A model generated the notes under the pieces. The model saw only the letters and a list, made by a program, of their open reading frames with translations. It ran no database searches and was not told the origin of the DNA. Position numbers and translations under genes: made by a program. Shown in pieces: positions 48,332 through 57,323 of a DNA stretch of 64,000 nt (its first letter is position 1; each line of letters starts with the position of its first letter). The stretch is from Neisseria brasiliensis (GTDB taxonomy: Bacteria > Pseudomonadota > Gammaproteobacteria > Burkholderiales > Neisseriaceae): the NCBI RefSeq assembly GCF_009671065.1, contig NZ_CP046027.1:2553511-2617510 (forward strand). Direction: 5' to 3'.

Positions 48332-48377
48332 CTGCTATGATAAGCACATTCTTTTTCACTTTAAGCCTTTTACGATT

Positions 48378-51300
48378 ATGTCCCATTCCGTTCACGCTTT
48401 TGCGCCGCTGTCGATTCCCATTCAAGGCACCAACCTGATTGAAGCCTCCGCCGGCACCGGTAAAACTTACGGCATCGCAGCCCTATTTACCCGCCTGATT
48501 GTGTTGGAAAAAATGCCGGTGGATAAGATCTTGGTCGTCACGTTTACCAAAGCCGCCACCGCCGAACTCAAAACCCGCTTGCGTGCGCGTTTGGACGAAG
48601 TATTGCAAGCTTTGGAAAGCGTGGCAAACGCCGCCGAAGATTCAGACGGCCTCAATCAATATTGCGAACGCGAACACCCCGGCGATGTGTTTCTCAAAGG
48701 CTTACTGCAACAAGCATTAGCGCAAGAAAGCCAAGCGCGTTTAATCGTGCGCCTGAAAGCGGCTATCGGCGATTTCGACAACGCTTCGATTTACACCATC
48801 CACGGCTTCTGCCAGCGCGTGTTGCGTGATTTCGCCTTTTTGTGCCAAACGCAATTTGATGTCGAACTCGCCGACGACAGCCGCGAGCGTTTGCTGGTGC
48901 CGGCGCAGGATTTTTGGCGCGAACGGATCAGCAACGATCCGATGGCCGCCGAACTGGTGTTCCGCCACCGCGAAACGCCCCAAACCATGCTCGCCGAAAT
49001 CCGCCCTTTCGTCAGCCGCCCCTATCTGGTTTTCAGACGGCCTGAAAACGGTTTGGCCGCCGCGCGAACGGATTTGCAGCAAGCGTGGGAAAACATCCAA
49101 GGCCGTCTGAAAAATATCGAAGAAGCGTTTTGGCAGGCATTTGACGGCGGCATTTTGAGCGGTACGTTTTTCAAAAAACCTTCCTATCAAAGCCTGTTTG
49201 CCGCACTTTGGCACGCCGCCGAAACCGGCCGTCTGCCCCCGTCCGACGCCGATTCGCTCAAACGGCTGGAAAACCTGCGTGCCGACGTGCTGCCGAAAAA
49301 ACTTAAAAAAAAACAATCCCTTAGCAGCCAGACTGAAGCCGAACTGCACGGTTTGGGTTTGCTCGGCGAAAAACTGCAGGCCGCGGCCGACGAAGAAGAA
49401 AACGCCCTCACCCTGCTCAAGCTCGACCTGCTCGACCACATCAACCAAGCCTTGGCCGAACAGAAAAAATCCCGCCGCGAGCGCACATTTGACGATTTGC
49501 TGCTGGATGTGTTCAACGCATTGCAACCGGCCAATCCGCATGCCCAAGCCTTGGCCGAAGCCGTGGCAGCCACATGGCAGGTTGCCTTGATTGATGAATT
49601 CCAAGACACCGACCCGCTGCAATATCAGATTTTCAGCGAGATTTTTATCCGCCAAAACAAGCCTTTGTTTTTGGTCGGCGACCCGAAGCAGGCGATTTAC
49701 AGCTTTCGCGGTGCCGACATTTATGCCTATCTGCAAGCGGCGGAAGATGCGCAGCAGCATTACACGCTGGCGACCAATTTCCGCAGCCATGCCAAACTGA
49801 TTAACGGCATCGGTGCGCTGTTTCAATGCAAAAACCGCCCGTTTGTATTGGAAAACATTGATTACAATCCGGTTGGTGCGGCGCGTGAAGAAAGCCGCTT
49901 GTCGCCGAGTCGCCCTGCTGTTCAGGTTCGTTGGTTGCACGGCAATGAAACCGAGCCGCTAAACAAAGATGTCTTACGCAAACGTGCCGCCGAATATTGC
50001 GCCGATGAAATCGCTTTTGCCTTAAATGAAGCGGCGGAAGGCCGTCTGAATTTCAAAGAGCGGCCGCTGGAATCGGGCGACATTGCCGTATTGGTACGCA
50101 CCCACAACGAAGGCAGCATGATTGCCCAAGCCCTGAAATCGCGTCGCATTCAAAGCGTATTGCTGCACCGTGAATCCGTGTTCGAATCGCCCGAAGCACA
50201 AGGATTGGCGGCTTTATTGGATTTCTGGCTCAATCCGCGCCGCACCGAATCGCTGCGTTTTGCCTTAAGCGGTGTACTGTTCGGCTACGATGCCGATGCA
50301 CTTTACGCGCTCAACCAAAGCGAAGCCGGCCTGTTGGCGTGGATTGATTCAGCAGAACGCGCCGCCCAGCTATGGCAGCAAAAAGGCATTTACACCACCA
50401 TGCAGCATTTTTCCGCCGAACACGGCATCGAAATCCGCCTGCTTTCAGACGGCAACGGCCGCAGCCTGACCAATTATCATCAACTGCTGGAACGATTATC
50501 CGAAGAAAACGAGCAAAGCCACAGCCCGGCATCGCTGCATCAATGGCTGCTGGCGCAAATCAATCTGGCCGAAAACGGTAAGGCCGGCGACAACAATGTC
50601 TTGCGTTTGGAAAGCGACGAAGCCTTGGTCAAAATCGTCACCATGCACGCGGCCAAAGGCTTGCAATATCCTCTGGTGTATTGCCCGTTTGTGTGGGACG
50701 CGCAAGACAATAAAGCGCACGATTGGCAGATTCTGCACCGCGATGGCGGCGAAAGCGAATTGCTGGCCGAACATCAGCTTGATGACGACGACCATACCCA
50801 ATTGGCCGATGAAGAAATGGCCGAACGCCTGCGCCTGCTTTATGTTGCCCTCACCCGCGCCGAAGAACAATTGAGTATCTACGCTGCCTACTGCCAAGAT
50901 ACCGACGACAATACTTTCGCCTACCTGCTCGAAGGCCATGCCGACAGCACGCGTGAAGCCGTCAAAGCTGCTTATGAAGGCGAGCGCAAGGCCGGAAAAG
51001 GCGCAGCAGAAATGGCCATGTTGAAAAACAATTGGGCAAGATTCATCAACAAGCAAGCCGAAAACGAAAATACCGACTTTGTATTCACGGAAGATACACC
51101 TCCATCAGCCGCATATCATTCTGCTAAACAAACCGAAGTGCAATATCAAGCCGCCGATATTCCGCCGCGCGGATTTGAATACATCCGCCATACCAGCTTT
51201 ACCGGTTTGAGCCGCCACGTCAAAGCGCACGACAGCGAACGCGAAGAATTACAACCGAGCTTGGATGCCGCAGAAAGCCACATCAGGCCGTCTGAAAACG

Positions 51301-52019
51301 TGGTTGAAAAAATCGACCATGACGAATTGAGCATTCACCATTTCCCGCGCGGCACCAATGCCGGCTTGTGTCTGCACGATATGCTGGAAAACCTTGATTT
51401 CCAACGCTCTGCCGCCGAACAAAGCGAGCAGATTTTGGAAACCTTAACCCGCCACGGCTTTGAAGAAAAATGGCTGCCTGCTGTGATGACCATGCTGGAT
51501 TGTTGCCGTGAAACGCCGATTTCAGGCAAAGATACCTTATCGGACATTCAGCCGAGCGAGCGTTTACCCGAAATGGGCTTCACTCTGTATATGCAGGATT
51601 TCAACCTAGCCGCATTACGCGCATGGTTTGCCCAGCCGCATTTAGGTTTGCCGCCGGAATGCATCGAAGCGGCGCAAAGGCTGGATTTTCAAGATGTACA
51701 AGGCTATCTAAACGGCTTTATCGACATGACCTGCATCGCTTCAGACGGCCAAGTCTGCGTGATTGACTACAAATCCAATTACTTGGGTGCCAACGCAGCA
51801 GCCTATACCCCGCAAGCCATGAACGAAGCCATGGGCGAACATCATTACTACCTGCAAGCCCTGATTTACGCCATTGCCGTCGGCCGCTATTTCAAACTGC
51901 GCGGCCTTGCTTTGCCACAAATTGCCGTGCGCTATCTGTTTTTACGCGGCATGAACGGCACGGAAAATGGCATTTGGTCGTGGGATATTGATGCGGAAGA
52001 TTTGGCAGATTGGGTGTAA
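48378..52019 (+). CDS. recB: Exodeoxyribonuclease V beta subunit RecB
   Basis: 1213 residues. Helicase domain: EASAGTGKTYGIAALFTRLI (Walker A, about 20), ALIDEFQDTDPLQYQIFSEI (motif II), FLVGDPKQAIYSFRGADIYA (motif III), KIVTMHAAKGLQYPLVYCPF (motif V) and LRLLYVALTRAEEQLSIYAA (motif VI). The C-terminal nuclease domain shows LNGFIDMTCIASDGQVCVID with the YKSN that follows. It unwinds and degrades duplex ends and loads RecA at Chi-type sites with RecC and RecD (not in the window). Ends just before the IS1655-like insertion. Confidence 0.97.
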   Translation: MSHSVHAFAPLSIPIQGTNLIEASAGTGKTYGIAALFTRLIVLEKMPVDKILVVTFTKAATAELKTRLRARLDEVLQALESVANAAEDSDGLNQYCEREHPGDVFLKGLLQQALAQESQARLIVRLKAAIGDFDNASIYTIHGFCQRVLRDFAFLCQTQFDVELADDSRERLLVPAQDFWRERISNDPMAAELVFRHRETPQTMLAEIRPFVSRPYLVFRRPENGLAAARTDLQQAWENIQGRLKNIEEAFWQAFDGGILSGTFFKKPSYQSLFAALWHAAETGRLPPSDADSLKRLENLRADVLPKKLKKKQSLSSQTEAELHGLGLLGEKLQAAADEEENALTLLKLDLLDHINQALAEQKKSRRERTFDDLLLDVFNALQPANPHAQALAEAVAATWQVALIDEFQDTDPLQYQIFSEIFIRQNKPLFLVGDPKQAIYSFRGADIYAYLQAAEDAQQHYTLATNFRSHAKLINGIGALFQCKNRPFVLENIDYNPVGAAREESRLSPSRPAVQVRWLHGNETEPLNKDVLRKRAAEYCADEIAFALNEAAEGRLNFKERPLESGDIAVLVRTHNEGSMIAQALKSRRIQSVLLHRESVFESPEAQGLAALLDFWLNPRRTESLRFALSGVLFGYDADALYALNQSEAGLLAWIDSAERAAQLWQQKGIYTTMQHFSAEHGIEIRLLSDGNGRSLTNYHQLLERLSEENEQSHSPASLHQWLLAQINLAENGKAGDNNVLRLESDEALVKIVTMHAAKGLQYPLVYCPFVWDAQDNKAHDWQILHRDGGESELLAEHQLDDDDHTQLADEEMAERLRLLYVALTRAEEQLSIYAAYCQDTDDNTFAYLLEGHADSTREAVKAAYEGERKAGKGAAEMAMLKNNWARFINKQAENENTDFVFTEDTPPSAAYHSAKQTEVQYQAADIPPRGFEYIRHTSFTGLSRHVKAHDSEREELQPSLDAAESHIRPSENVVEKIDHDELSIHHFPRGTNAGLCLHDMLENLDFQRSAAEQSEQILETLTRHGFEEKWLPAVMTMLDCCRETPISGKDTLSDIQPSERLPEMGFTLYMQDFNLAALRAWFAQPHLGLPPECIEAAQRLDFQDVQGYLNGFIDMTCIASDGQVCVIDYKSNYLGANAAAYTPQAMNEAMGEHHYYLQALIYAIAVGRYFKLRGLALPQIAVRYLFLRGMNGTENGIWSWDIDAEDLADWV

Positions 52020-52029
52020 AAAAAAGGCC

Positions 52030-53106
52030 CTTACATTCGCCTAACAAGTGCAATTTCCAATAACAGAAAAGGCCAGTATGCGGTAGTATACTGCCTTTCC
52101 TGACAAGAAAGATTGCAATATGGCCTACACACAACTGACCTCACACCAAAGATACTACATTTCCAGACATTACCGCAACCTACCCCTAAACCAAATCGCA
52201 CAGAACATCGGTTGTCATCCCGCCACCGTCAGTCGGGAAATCAGACGGCATTCCGTCAACGGAACCTACTGTTACCGAAAAGCACAACAGCAAAGCGAAG
52301 TTAAAAAGAAAAACAAAAAGCCAATCAAACTGACTACTGCCGTCAAACAGACTGTTAACAAACTGATTACCCAAAAATACAGCCCCGAACAAGTCTGCGG
52401 CTACCTGCTGAAACATCAACACATCAAACTGCACCACAGCACCCTTTACCGCTATCTCGCCAAAGACCGTCAAAACGGCGGCGACCTGTACACCCATCTG
52501 CGTATCGTTTCCAAACCCTACCGCAGAAAATACGGCAGCGGTGCATGGACAAAAGGCAGCGTACCGGACAGAACCGACATTGAACACAGACCTGCCATTG
52601 TCGATCAAAAAGAGCGGGTCGGCGATTTCGAGATGGACACCATTGTCGGTAAAGATCAAAAAAGCGGACTGGTGGTTGCTGTTGAAAGAAAAACCAAATT
52701 TGTCGTTATCCGCAAAATCAGCAATTTCAAAGCAGAAGATGTAGCCCGGGTAGTGATTCGGGCATTGAAGCCGTTTAAAGATATCATTCAAACGATTACT
52801 TTGGATAACGGTAAAGAGTTTTACCGACATAAAACCTTTGCCAAAGCCCTGGGTGCGGAAACTTACTTCTGCCGTCCATACCATTCTTGGGAAAAAGGCT
52901 TGGTGGAGAATACCAACGGGCTGATCAGACAATACTTCCCAAAGGGGACGGATTTTAGGAAACTGGGTGCTAAAAAGATTAAAGCGGTTGAGGAGGCCCT
53001 TAACCGCCGACCGAGAAAGACATTGGACTATGAGACACCGGGTGATCTGTTTTCAGCAGCCCTTGCCAATGGCATTTGAGCGTTGCACTTGAAATGCGAA
53101 TGTAAG
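52030..53106. mobile_element. IS30-family insertion sequence (IS1655-like), inserted in an uptake sequence
   Basis: 1077 bp. Terminal repeats begin CTTACATTCG and share AAGTGCAA about 15 bases in. Flanks are GCC at 52027-52029 and GCC at 53107-53109, a 3-bp target duplication. Removing the element and one GCC restores AGGCCGTCTGAA of the recB terminator hairpin. One transposase gene, on the plus strand. Confidence 0.93.
52120..53079 (+). CDS. IS30-family transposase (IS1655-like, 319 aa)
   Basis: N-terminal helix-turn-helix LPLNQIAQNIGCHPATVSRE with IRRHSVNGTYCYRKAQ. DDE catalytic core: VGDFEMDTIVGKDQKSGLVV (first Asp), TITLDNGKEFYRHKTFAKAL (second Asp) and PYHSWEKGLVENTNGLIRQY (Glu). Complete and apparently active. 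Closest in memory to IS1655 of Neisseria. It catalyses cut or copy-out of the element through its terminal repeats. Confidence 0.95.
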   Translation: MAYTQLTSHQRYYISRHYRNLPLNQIAQNIGCHPATVSREIRRHSVNGTYCYRKAQQQSEVKKKNKKPIKLTTAVKQTVNKLITQKYSPEQVCGYLLKHQHIKLHHSTLYRYLAKDRQNGGDLYTHLRIVSKPYRRKYGSGAWTKGSVPDRTDIEHRPAIVDQKERVGDFEMDTIVGKDQKSGLVVAVERKTKFVVIRKISNFKAEDVARVVIRALKPFKDIIQTITLDNGKEFYRHKTFAKALGAETYFCRPYHSWEKGLVENTNGLIRQYFPKGTDFRKLGAKKIKAVEEALNRRPRKTLDYETPGDLFSAALANGI

Positions 53107-53148
53107 GCCGTCTGAAAAATTCAGACGGCCTTGATGTATTCTATAAAA

Positions 53149-53352
53149 TTAGGCTTGAATGTTGATGCCTGCAGTCACCGTAGTTTGGGCAGATGTACCG
53201 GCATTCAGGAATGAAGCAGCCAAATCGCTGCAACACCCACAGCAAGTGGCTACGCCCAATTGGTCTTGCAAATCGCTCATGGTCGCGGCACCTGCGGCAA
53301 CAGATTCTTTGATGTCGCGGTCAGTAATGGCGTTACAAATGCATACAAACAT
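53149..53352 (-). CDS. bfd: Bacterioferritin-associated ferredoxin Bfd
   Basis: 67 residues: MFVCICNAITDRDIKESVAA, then GAATMSDLQDQLGVATCCGC. The four Fe-S cysteines are in CIC and CGCC. It binds a [2Fe-2S] cluster and reduces bacterioferritin to release iron. The usual C-terminal part is rather long (SFLNAGTSAQTTVTAGINIQ). A perfect palindrome, ATCTCATAATGAGAT, lies 19 bases upstream at 53371-53385 and may be an operator; Fur control is common for bfd but the match to a Fur box is poor. Flanked by two insertion sequences. Confidence 0.9.
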   Translation of the reverse strand: MFVCICNAITDRDIKESVAAGAATMSDLQDQLGVATCCGCCSDLAASFLNAGTSAQTTVTAGINIQA

Positions 53353-53370
53353 GTGAGTGCTCCTGATTCC

Positions 53371-53385
53371 ATCTCATAATGAGAT
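53371..53385. promoter_or_regulatory. 15-bp palindrome upstream of bfd
   Basis: ATCTCAT-A-ATGAGAT, perfect 7-bp arms, between the bfd start and its likely promoter. Operator candidate; regulator unknown. Confidence 0.4.
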
Positions 53386-53595
53386 TTAGTTTTATTCTTA
53401 AACGTAAATATAAATAAAAACTGTTCCTATTGCAATCGGTTGTTGCACAAAATCGTTGGAATTTTTTTATTAAACTTCCAATCTTGATAAAATTAGTCAA
53501 ATATTAAATAACCATCTGTTTTCAATACAAAAAGGCCGTCTGAAAACATCGATTGTGAACTGTCCCCCAATTCTTGGACAAGTTAATAATCTTTC

Positions 53596-54366
53596 TCAAA
53601 CAGCCTGTTCAAGCTGAGTTCTGTAAGCCACAGGACTCAGCTTTTTTAAATTCAAACTAATACGTTCATAATTGTAGTAACGTATATAATCATCTATCAC
53701 TTTGGTCAACTCTGTCACCGATAACACACCTTCCTGATAGAAGCTCTCCACCTTCAATGTCCCGAAGAAACTCTCCATCGGTGCGTTATCCCAGCAATTC
53801 CCTTTGCGCGACATGCTTTGCACAATGCCTTTCTCGGCCAGTTTCGCCCGATAAGCCTGAGTTCGGTAAAGCACACCTTGGTCGGAATGCAGCAGCGGCG
53901 TTTGTCCGTTCAGACGGCCGAATGCCTTATCCAGCATCTGCATCACCATCTTGCTGTCCGGCTTTCTACTGAGCTCATAAGCCACTATCTCACGATTGAA
54001 TACATCCAGTATCGGTGATAAGTACAGTTTGCCGTCGGTGCATTTAAACTCGGTCACATCGGTCAACCATTTAGCTCCTGCTTTATCGGCAGTGAATGCA
54101 CGCTTAAGGATGTTTTTCGAGGTCTCGCCTATAACTTGCGGACGATAGGCTTTTTTGTTGCGCACTTTGGCTTTTAAACCCAATAGTCTCATAATACGTT
54201 GCACTTTCTTTTTATTCCACGACAATACGGCACCAATCCGCCGTTGGCCGTAGCGGCCTTTGTGTTGGTGATAGACTTCACTCACCGCTGCTTTGGCTTC
54301 TATATCGGGATCAGGTCTGCCGATGTGGTAGTAGAAACTGCTTTTGGGTATACCGGCACTGTGCAA
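53596..54366 (-). CDS. IS3-family transposase OrfB (DDE domain)
   Basis: The frame is open upstream of the TTG at 54366 (LRAKHPLKYLLHSAGIPKSS), consistent with production as an OrfAB fusion by -1 frameshifting near the end of orfA. Catalytic core: KWLTDVTEFKCTDGKLYLSP (Asp), LLHSDQGVLYRTQAYRAKLA (Asp) and NAPMESFFGTLKVESFYQEG (Glu). The N-terminal HTH_21-type region YHQHKGRYGQRRIGAVLSWN is present. Looks intact. Confidence 0.93.
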   Translation of the reverse strand: MHSAGIPKSSFYYHIGRPDPDIEAKAAVSEVYHQHKGRYGQRRIGAVLSWNKKKVQRIMRLLGLKAKVRNKKAYRPQVIGETSKNILKRAFTADKAGAKWLTDVTEFKCTDGKLYLSPILDVFNREIVAYELSRKPDSKMVMQMLDKAFGRLNGQTPLLHSDQGVLYRTQAYRAKLAEKGIVQSMSRKGNCWDNAPMESFFGTLKVESFYQEGVLSVTELTKVIDDYIRYYNYERISLNLKKLSPVAYRTQLEQAV

Positions 54367-54392
54367 CAGGTATTTCAGCGGGTGCTTCGCCC

Positions 54393-54749
54393 TCAGCGTT
54401 TGAACGGTTTCGCAGCGTTGGCGGCGTTCTTTTCGTTGAGGGCTTTCATGTGCTTTAGGTAGTCGTTCTCCGCCCTCATGTAGCGTAACTCTTCAATCAG
54501 CTCTGCCTGAGTTTTTTCATGGTCAGGTTTGTCGACGATAAAGGGATTCTTGCGTTTGGTCTGCATAGTCTTCATAAGCGTAGCCTGTGGGTGTTGAAGT
54601 GCGGTTATACCGCCTTGGCAGTAGGCGGCAATCCAACGGCGCAGATGTGTGCGTGAGACGTTGAAATGGTCTGCGGTGCGCTGTTGGCTGTGCACTTGTT
54701 GGTAATGAAGTACGGCTCGGTATTTGAAGTCTAGTGTATATTTGGACAT
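54393..54749 (-). CDS. IS3-family OrfA
   Basis: 118 residues: MSKYTLDFKYRAVLHYQQVH, the helix-turn-helix RTADHFNVSRTHLRRWIAAY and a C-terminal leucine-type helix (ELIEELRYMRAENDYLKHMK). It ends with a region (AKPFKR) where A-rich codons could promote a -1 shift into orfB. Binds the element's ends. Confidence 0.93.
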   Translation of the reverse strand: MSKYTLDFKYRAVLHYQQVHSQQRTADHFNVSRTHLRRWIAAYCQGGITALQHPQATLMKTMQTKRKNPFIVDKPDHEKTQAELIEELRYMRAENDYLKHMKALNEKNAANAAKPFKR

Positions 54750-54859
54750 AAGAAAACTGCACCTTTTTAAGTTGGGGGAAAGTGTCCAACTTTTGGGGTG
54801 CAGTTCAGATTTTCAGACGGCCTATTTAATATCCATTAAATAGATAAACCCTATTTGAT

Positions 54860-55042
54860 TTACTGCCCACGTTTTTTCAAAGCTTCACAAGCAGGCGTAC
54901 CATTATGTTTTCTTTGCAGGCTCTGTTTTTGAAATTCACACAACTTACGCAATTCTTCATTAGTATAGTTGGCATAATCATTTGCCCATACCGGCGCAGA
55001 CAATAATCCGAAGGCCAAAACCGCAAACATTGTTTTCTTCAT
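54860..55042 (-). CDS. Small secreted protein (60 aa)
   Basis: MKKTMFAVLAFGLLSAPVWA is a signal peptide with a typical cleavage site. The mature 40 residues (NDYANYTNEELRKLCEFQKQ, SLQRKHNGTPACEALKKRGQ) are charged and hold two Cys that may form a disulfide. AGGGGATGAC precedes the ATG. No family known to me. Single-gene unit with promoter-like AT-rich DNA upstream. Confidence 0.7.
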   Translation of the reverse strand: MKKTMFAVLAFGLLSAPVWANDYANYTNEELRKLCEFQKQSLQRKHNGTPACEALKKRGQ

Positions 55043-55184
55043 GTCATCCCCTTTTCATGGTTAAATCAGCTACATAATAACAAACATTACTTTTACTTAA
55101 AATACCAAAATAAATCTCATCTTGAAAATTTTCAGACGGCCTCAATAAGTGTATGATGACACTATCTCATCTCAAGGAATCCCC

Positions 55185-56141
55185 ATGAACGTTCTGTTTA
55201 TCGCCGATCCGATGACTACTTTCAAAACCTACAAAGACACCACCTACGCCATGATGCGCGAAATGGCCAAACGCGGCTGGCAGCTTGCGCATACCTTAAG
55301 TAGCGAATTGTCGGTACAACAAGGTTTGGTCGTGGCACAAGCGACACCGTTTGAATTTTTGGGTGCGAAAGACAATCACGACCATGCTTGGTTTCAAAAC
55401 GGCGATAAAGTTCAGACGGCCTTAAAAGATTTTGATGCTGTGATTATGCGCACCGACCCGCCGTTTGACATGCAATACCTATATGCCACTCAATTTTTAA
55501 CTTTAGCGGCAGAACAAGGGGCGAAAGTATTCAACAGCGGCCAAGCCATGCGCGATTTCAATGAGAAGCTGGCGATTTTAAATTTCAGCCAGTTCACCGC
55601 CCCAACCTTGGTGACTACCCGCTCGGCAGACGTACGCGCCTTTTTGCAAGAATACGGCGACATTATTGTCAAACCGCTCGACGGCATGGGCGGCATGGGG
55701 ATTTTCCGCTTAACCGAGCAAGACCCCAACATCGGCAGCATTTTGGAAACCTTAATGCAACTAGACTCACGCACCATCATGGCGCAACGCTACATTCCTG
55801 AAATTGTCGATGGCGACAAACGCATTCTGATTATTGGCGGCGAAGTCGTGCCTTATGCCTTGGCACGCATTCCACAAAACGGTGAAACACGCGGCAACTT
55901 GGCTGCCGGCGGTCGTGGTGTGGCACAAGAATTGAGCGCAAAAGACCGCGAAATCGCCGAAACCCTTGCCCCAGAACTCAAACGCCGCGGCATCTTGCTG
56001 GCCGGTTTAGATGTGATTGGCAGCAACCTGACCGAAGTCAACGTGACCAGCCCGACCGGTTTCCAAGAAATCATGAAGCAAAAAGGCTTTGATGTGGCAG
56101 CCATGTTTGCCGATGCGGTTGAATCTTGGTCGAAAGCTTAA
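55185..56141 (+). CDS. gshB: Glutathione synthetase
   Basis: 318 residues from ATG 55185 (MNVLFIADPMTTFKTYKDTT), with CAAGGAATCCCC before it. ATP-grasp family: RTDPPFDMQYLYATQFLTLA, FNSGQAMRDFNEKLAILNFS, DIIVKPLDGMGGMGIFRLTE (glycine-rich loop, about 165) and LDVIGSNLTEVNVTSPTGFQ (metal-binding Glu/Asn). It joins gamma-glutamylcysteine and glycine. A longer frame from 55149 has no site. gshA is not in the window. Confidence 0.96.
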   Translation: MNVLFIADPMTTFKTYKDTTYAMMREMAKRGWQLAHTLSSELSVQQGLVVAQATPFEFLGAKDNHDHAWFQNGDKVQTALKDFDAVIMRTDPPFDMQYLYATQFLTLAAEQGAKVFNSGQAMRDFNEKLAILNFSQFTAPTLVTTRSADVRAFLQEYGDIIVKPLDGMGGMGIFRLTEQDPNIGSILETLMQLDSRTIMAQRYIPEIVDGDKRILIIGGEVVPYALARIPQNGETRGNLAAGGRGVAQELSAKDREIAETLAPELKRRGILLAGLDVIGSNLTEVNVTSPTGFQEIMKQKGFDVAAMFADAVESWSKA

Positions 56142-56150
56142 ATAATCATC

Positions 56151-56189
56151 AAAGCCGTCTGAAAGCATTTTCCCCTTTTCAGACGGCCT
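56151..56189. terminator. Uptake-sequence inverted pair after gshB
   Basis: AAAGCCGTCTGAAAGCA...TTTTCAGACGGCCT. Confidence 0.7.
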
Positions 56190-56225
56190 ATTTATCTTAC
56201 TTACTAGCCAATAATCCCTATCACC

Positions 56226-56630
56226 ATGAAAAACGACTCTTACGCCGCCGCCAAAAAAGGCAAAACCGGCCTACAGCGCATCATTAATGCGTTTGGCTAT
56301 TCCAAAGACGGCCTGAAAGCCGCTTACCGCTTTGAAAGCGCGTTCCGCCAATTGGTGTTACTCAATGCCATTTTGATTATCATCACCTTTTTGCTCAACT
56401 TCGGCCCCGCCACACGCACTTTGCTGATTATGGCTTCGTTTATTTCCTTGATTACCGAATTGTTCAACACCGCCATTGAAGCCGCGGTTGACCATACTTC
56501 CACCGAAAAACACGAGTTGGCCAAGCGTGCCAAAGATGCCGGCTCGGCCGCCCAGCTATTGGCCTTAACCCTGCTGGCACTGGTTTGGCTGATGTCGCTG
56601 TGGCGTGAATATGGGTTTAACCTGTTTTAA
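56226..56630 (+). CDS. dgkA: Diacylglycerol kinase DgkA
   Basis: 134 residues with three TM helices. Conserved core: ALLNTAIEA-type ELFNTAIEAAVDHTSTEKHE with LAKRAKDAGSAAQLLAL, where Glu and Asn form the active site. The N-terminal part (KTGLQRIINAFGYSKDGLKA) is amphipathic. An inner-membrane enzyme that phosphorylates diacylglycerol made during lipid decoration of the envelope. Lies between gshB and the copper chaperone gene. Confidence 0.95.
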   Translation: MKNDSYAAAKKGKTGLQRIINAFGYSKDGLKAAYRFESAFRQLVLLNAILIIITFLLNFGPATRTLLIMASFISLITELFNTAIEAAVDHTSTEKHELAKRAKDAGSAAQLLALTLLALVWLMSLWREYGFNLF

Positions 56631-56715
56631 CCTGCCTTTTAACCCATATCAAAGTCTTCAGACTGCTTTTTCCTGTAACATTATTCTATTACCATCATTC
56701 ACCAAGGAATATGAC

Positions 56716-57189
56716 ATGAAAAAACTTTTGGCAACCTTAATTATCGCCGGTTTGGCAACTTCTGCTTCAGCCGCAGGCATTCATGTAAAAGATGCGTGGG
56801 CGCGCGCCACCGTAGAAGGCATGCACATGAGCGGTGCATTCATGACCATCCACAACGACAATGCCAAACAAGATTTCTTAATCGGCGGCAGCAGCGAAGT
56901 GGCCGAGCGTGTTGAAGTGCATACCCACATCAACGACAACGGCGTGATGCGTATGCGCGAAGTCAAAGGCGGCGTGCCATTACCGAGCAAAGCCAATACC
57001 GAATTGAAACCGGGCAGCTACCACATCATGTTTATGGGTTTGAAACGCGCCTTGAAAGATGGCGAAACCATTCCGGTAACGCTTAAATTCAAAAACGAAA
57101 AAGCGCAAACCATTCATGTGCCGGTGAAAACCGCCCCTATGCCTGCCGCGCATAAACACAACCACGGCGAAGGCGCACACAAACACTAG
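56716..57189 (+). CDS. Periplasmic copper chaperone of the PCu(A)C family
   Basis: 157 residues from ATG 56716 (MKKLLATLIIAGLATSASAA, a signal peptide). Copper-binding H-M-type motifs occur in GMHMSGAFMTIHN, RVEVHTHINDNGVMRMREVK and GSYHIMFMGLKRALKDGETI, matching H-x10-M-x21-H-x-M. The tail is His-rich (AHKHNHGEGAHKH). It delivers Cu(I) to the cytochrome c oxidase Cu centre. A longer frame from 56605 overlaps dgkA and is rejected. Confidence 0.93.
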   Translation: MKKLLATLIIAGLATSASAAGIHVKDAWARATVEGMHMSGAFMTIHNDNAKQDFLIGGSSEVAERVEVHTHINDNGVMRMREVKGGVPLPSKANTELKPGSYHIMFMGLKRALKDGETIPVTLKFKNEKAQTIHVPVKTAPMPAAHKHNHGEGAHKH

Positions 57190-57214
57190 TTTGTTATACG
57201 TTGATAATGAAAAC

Positions 57215-57250
57215 AGGCCGTCTGAAAACCATGGTTTTCAGACGGCCTTT
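57215..57250. terminator. Uptake-sequence inverted pair after the copper chaperone gene
   Basis: AGGCCGTCTGAAAACCATGG / TTTTCAGACGGCCTTT. Confidence 0.8.
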
Positions 57251-57323
57251 CCATATTATTAAGACTACTAAATATGCTATAATTCCGCTTTAAATTTTCC
57301 GTTTCTCCCCCATATCTACCCGC

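Larger units (their letters stand above)
53555..54807. mobile_element. IS3-family (IS150 group) insertion sequence in an uptake-sequence hairpin
   Basis: About 1253 bp. Ends read TGAACTGTCCCCCAATTCTT and, in reverse, TGAACTGCACCCCAAAAGTT. Flanks GATT (53551-53554) and GATT (54808-54811) suggest a 4-bp target duplication. Outside it, the uptake cores GCCGTCTGAAAA and TTTTCAGACGGC face each other, so the element sits in the loop of a former hairpin. Confidence 0.9.

Noticed and set aside
48741..49940. Long minus-strand open frame (399 codons) opposite recB
   Set aside because: Codon-position composition mirrors recB; the translation is low-complexity with no domain, and recB itself has all helicase motifs.
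53371..53385. Fur box upstream of bfd
   Set aside because: The palindrome is real, but its sequence does not fit the Fur consensus well, so it is reported only as an unassigned operator candidate.
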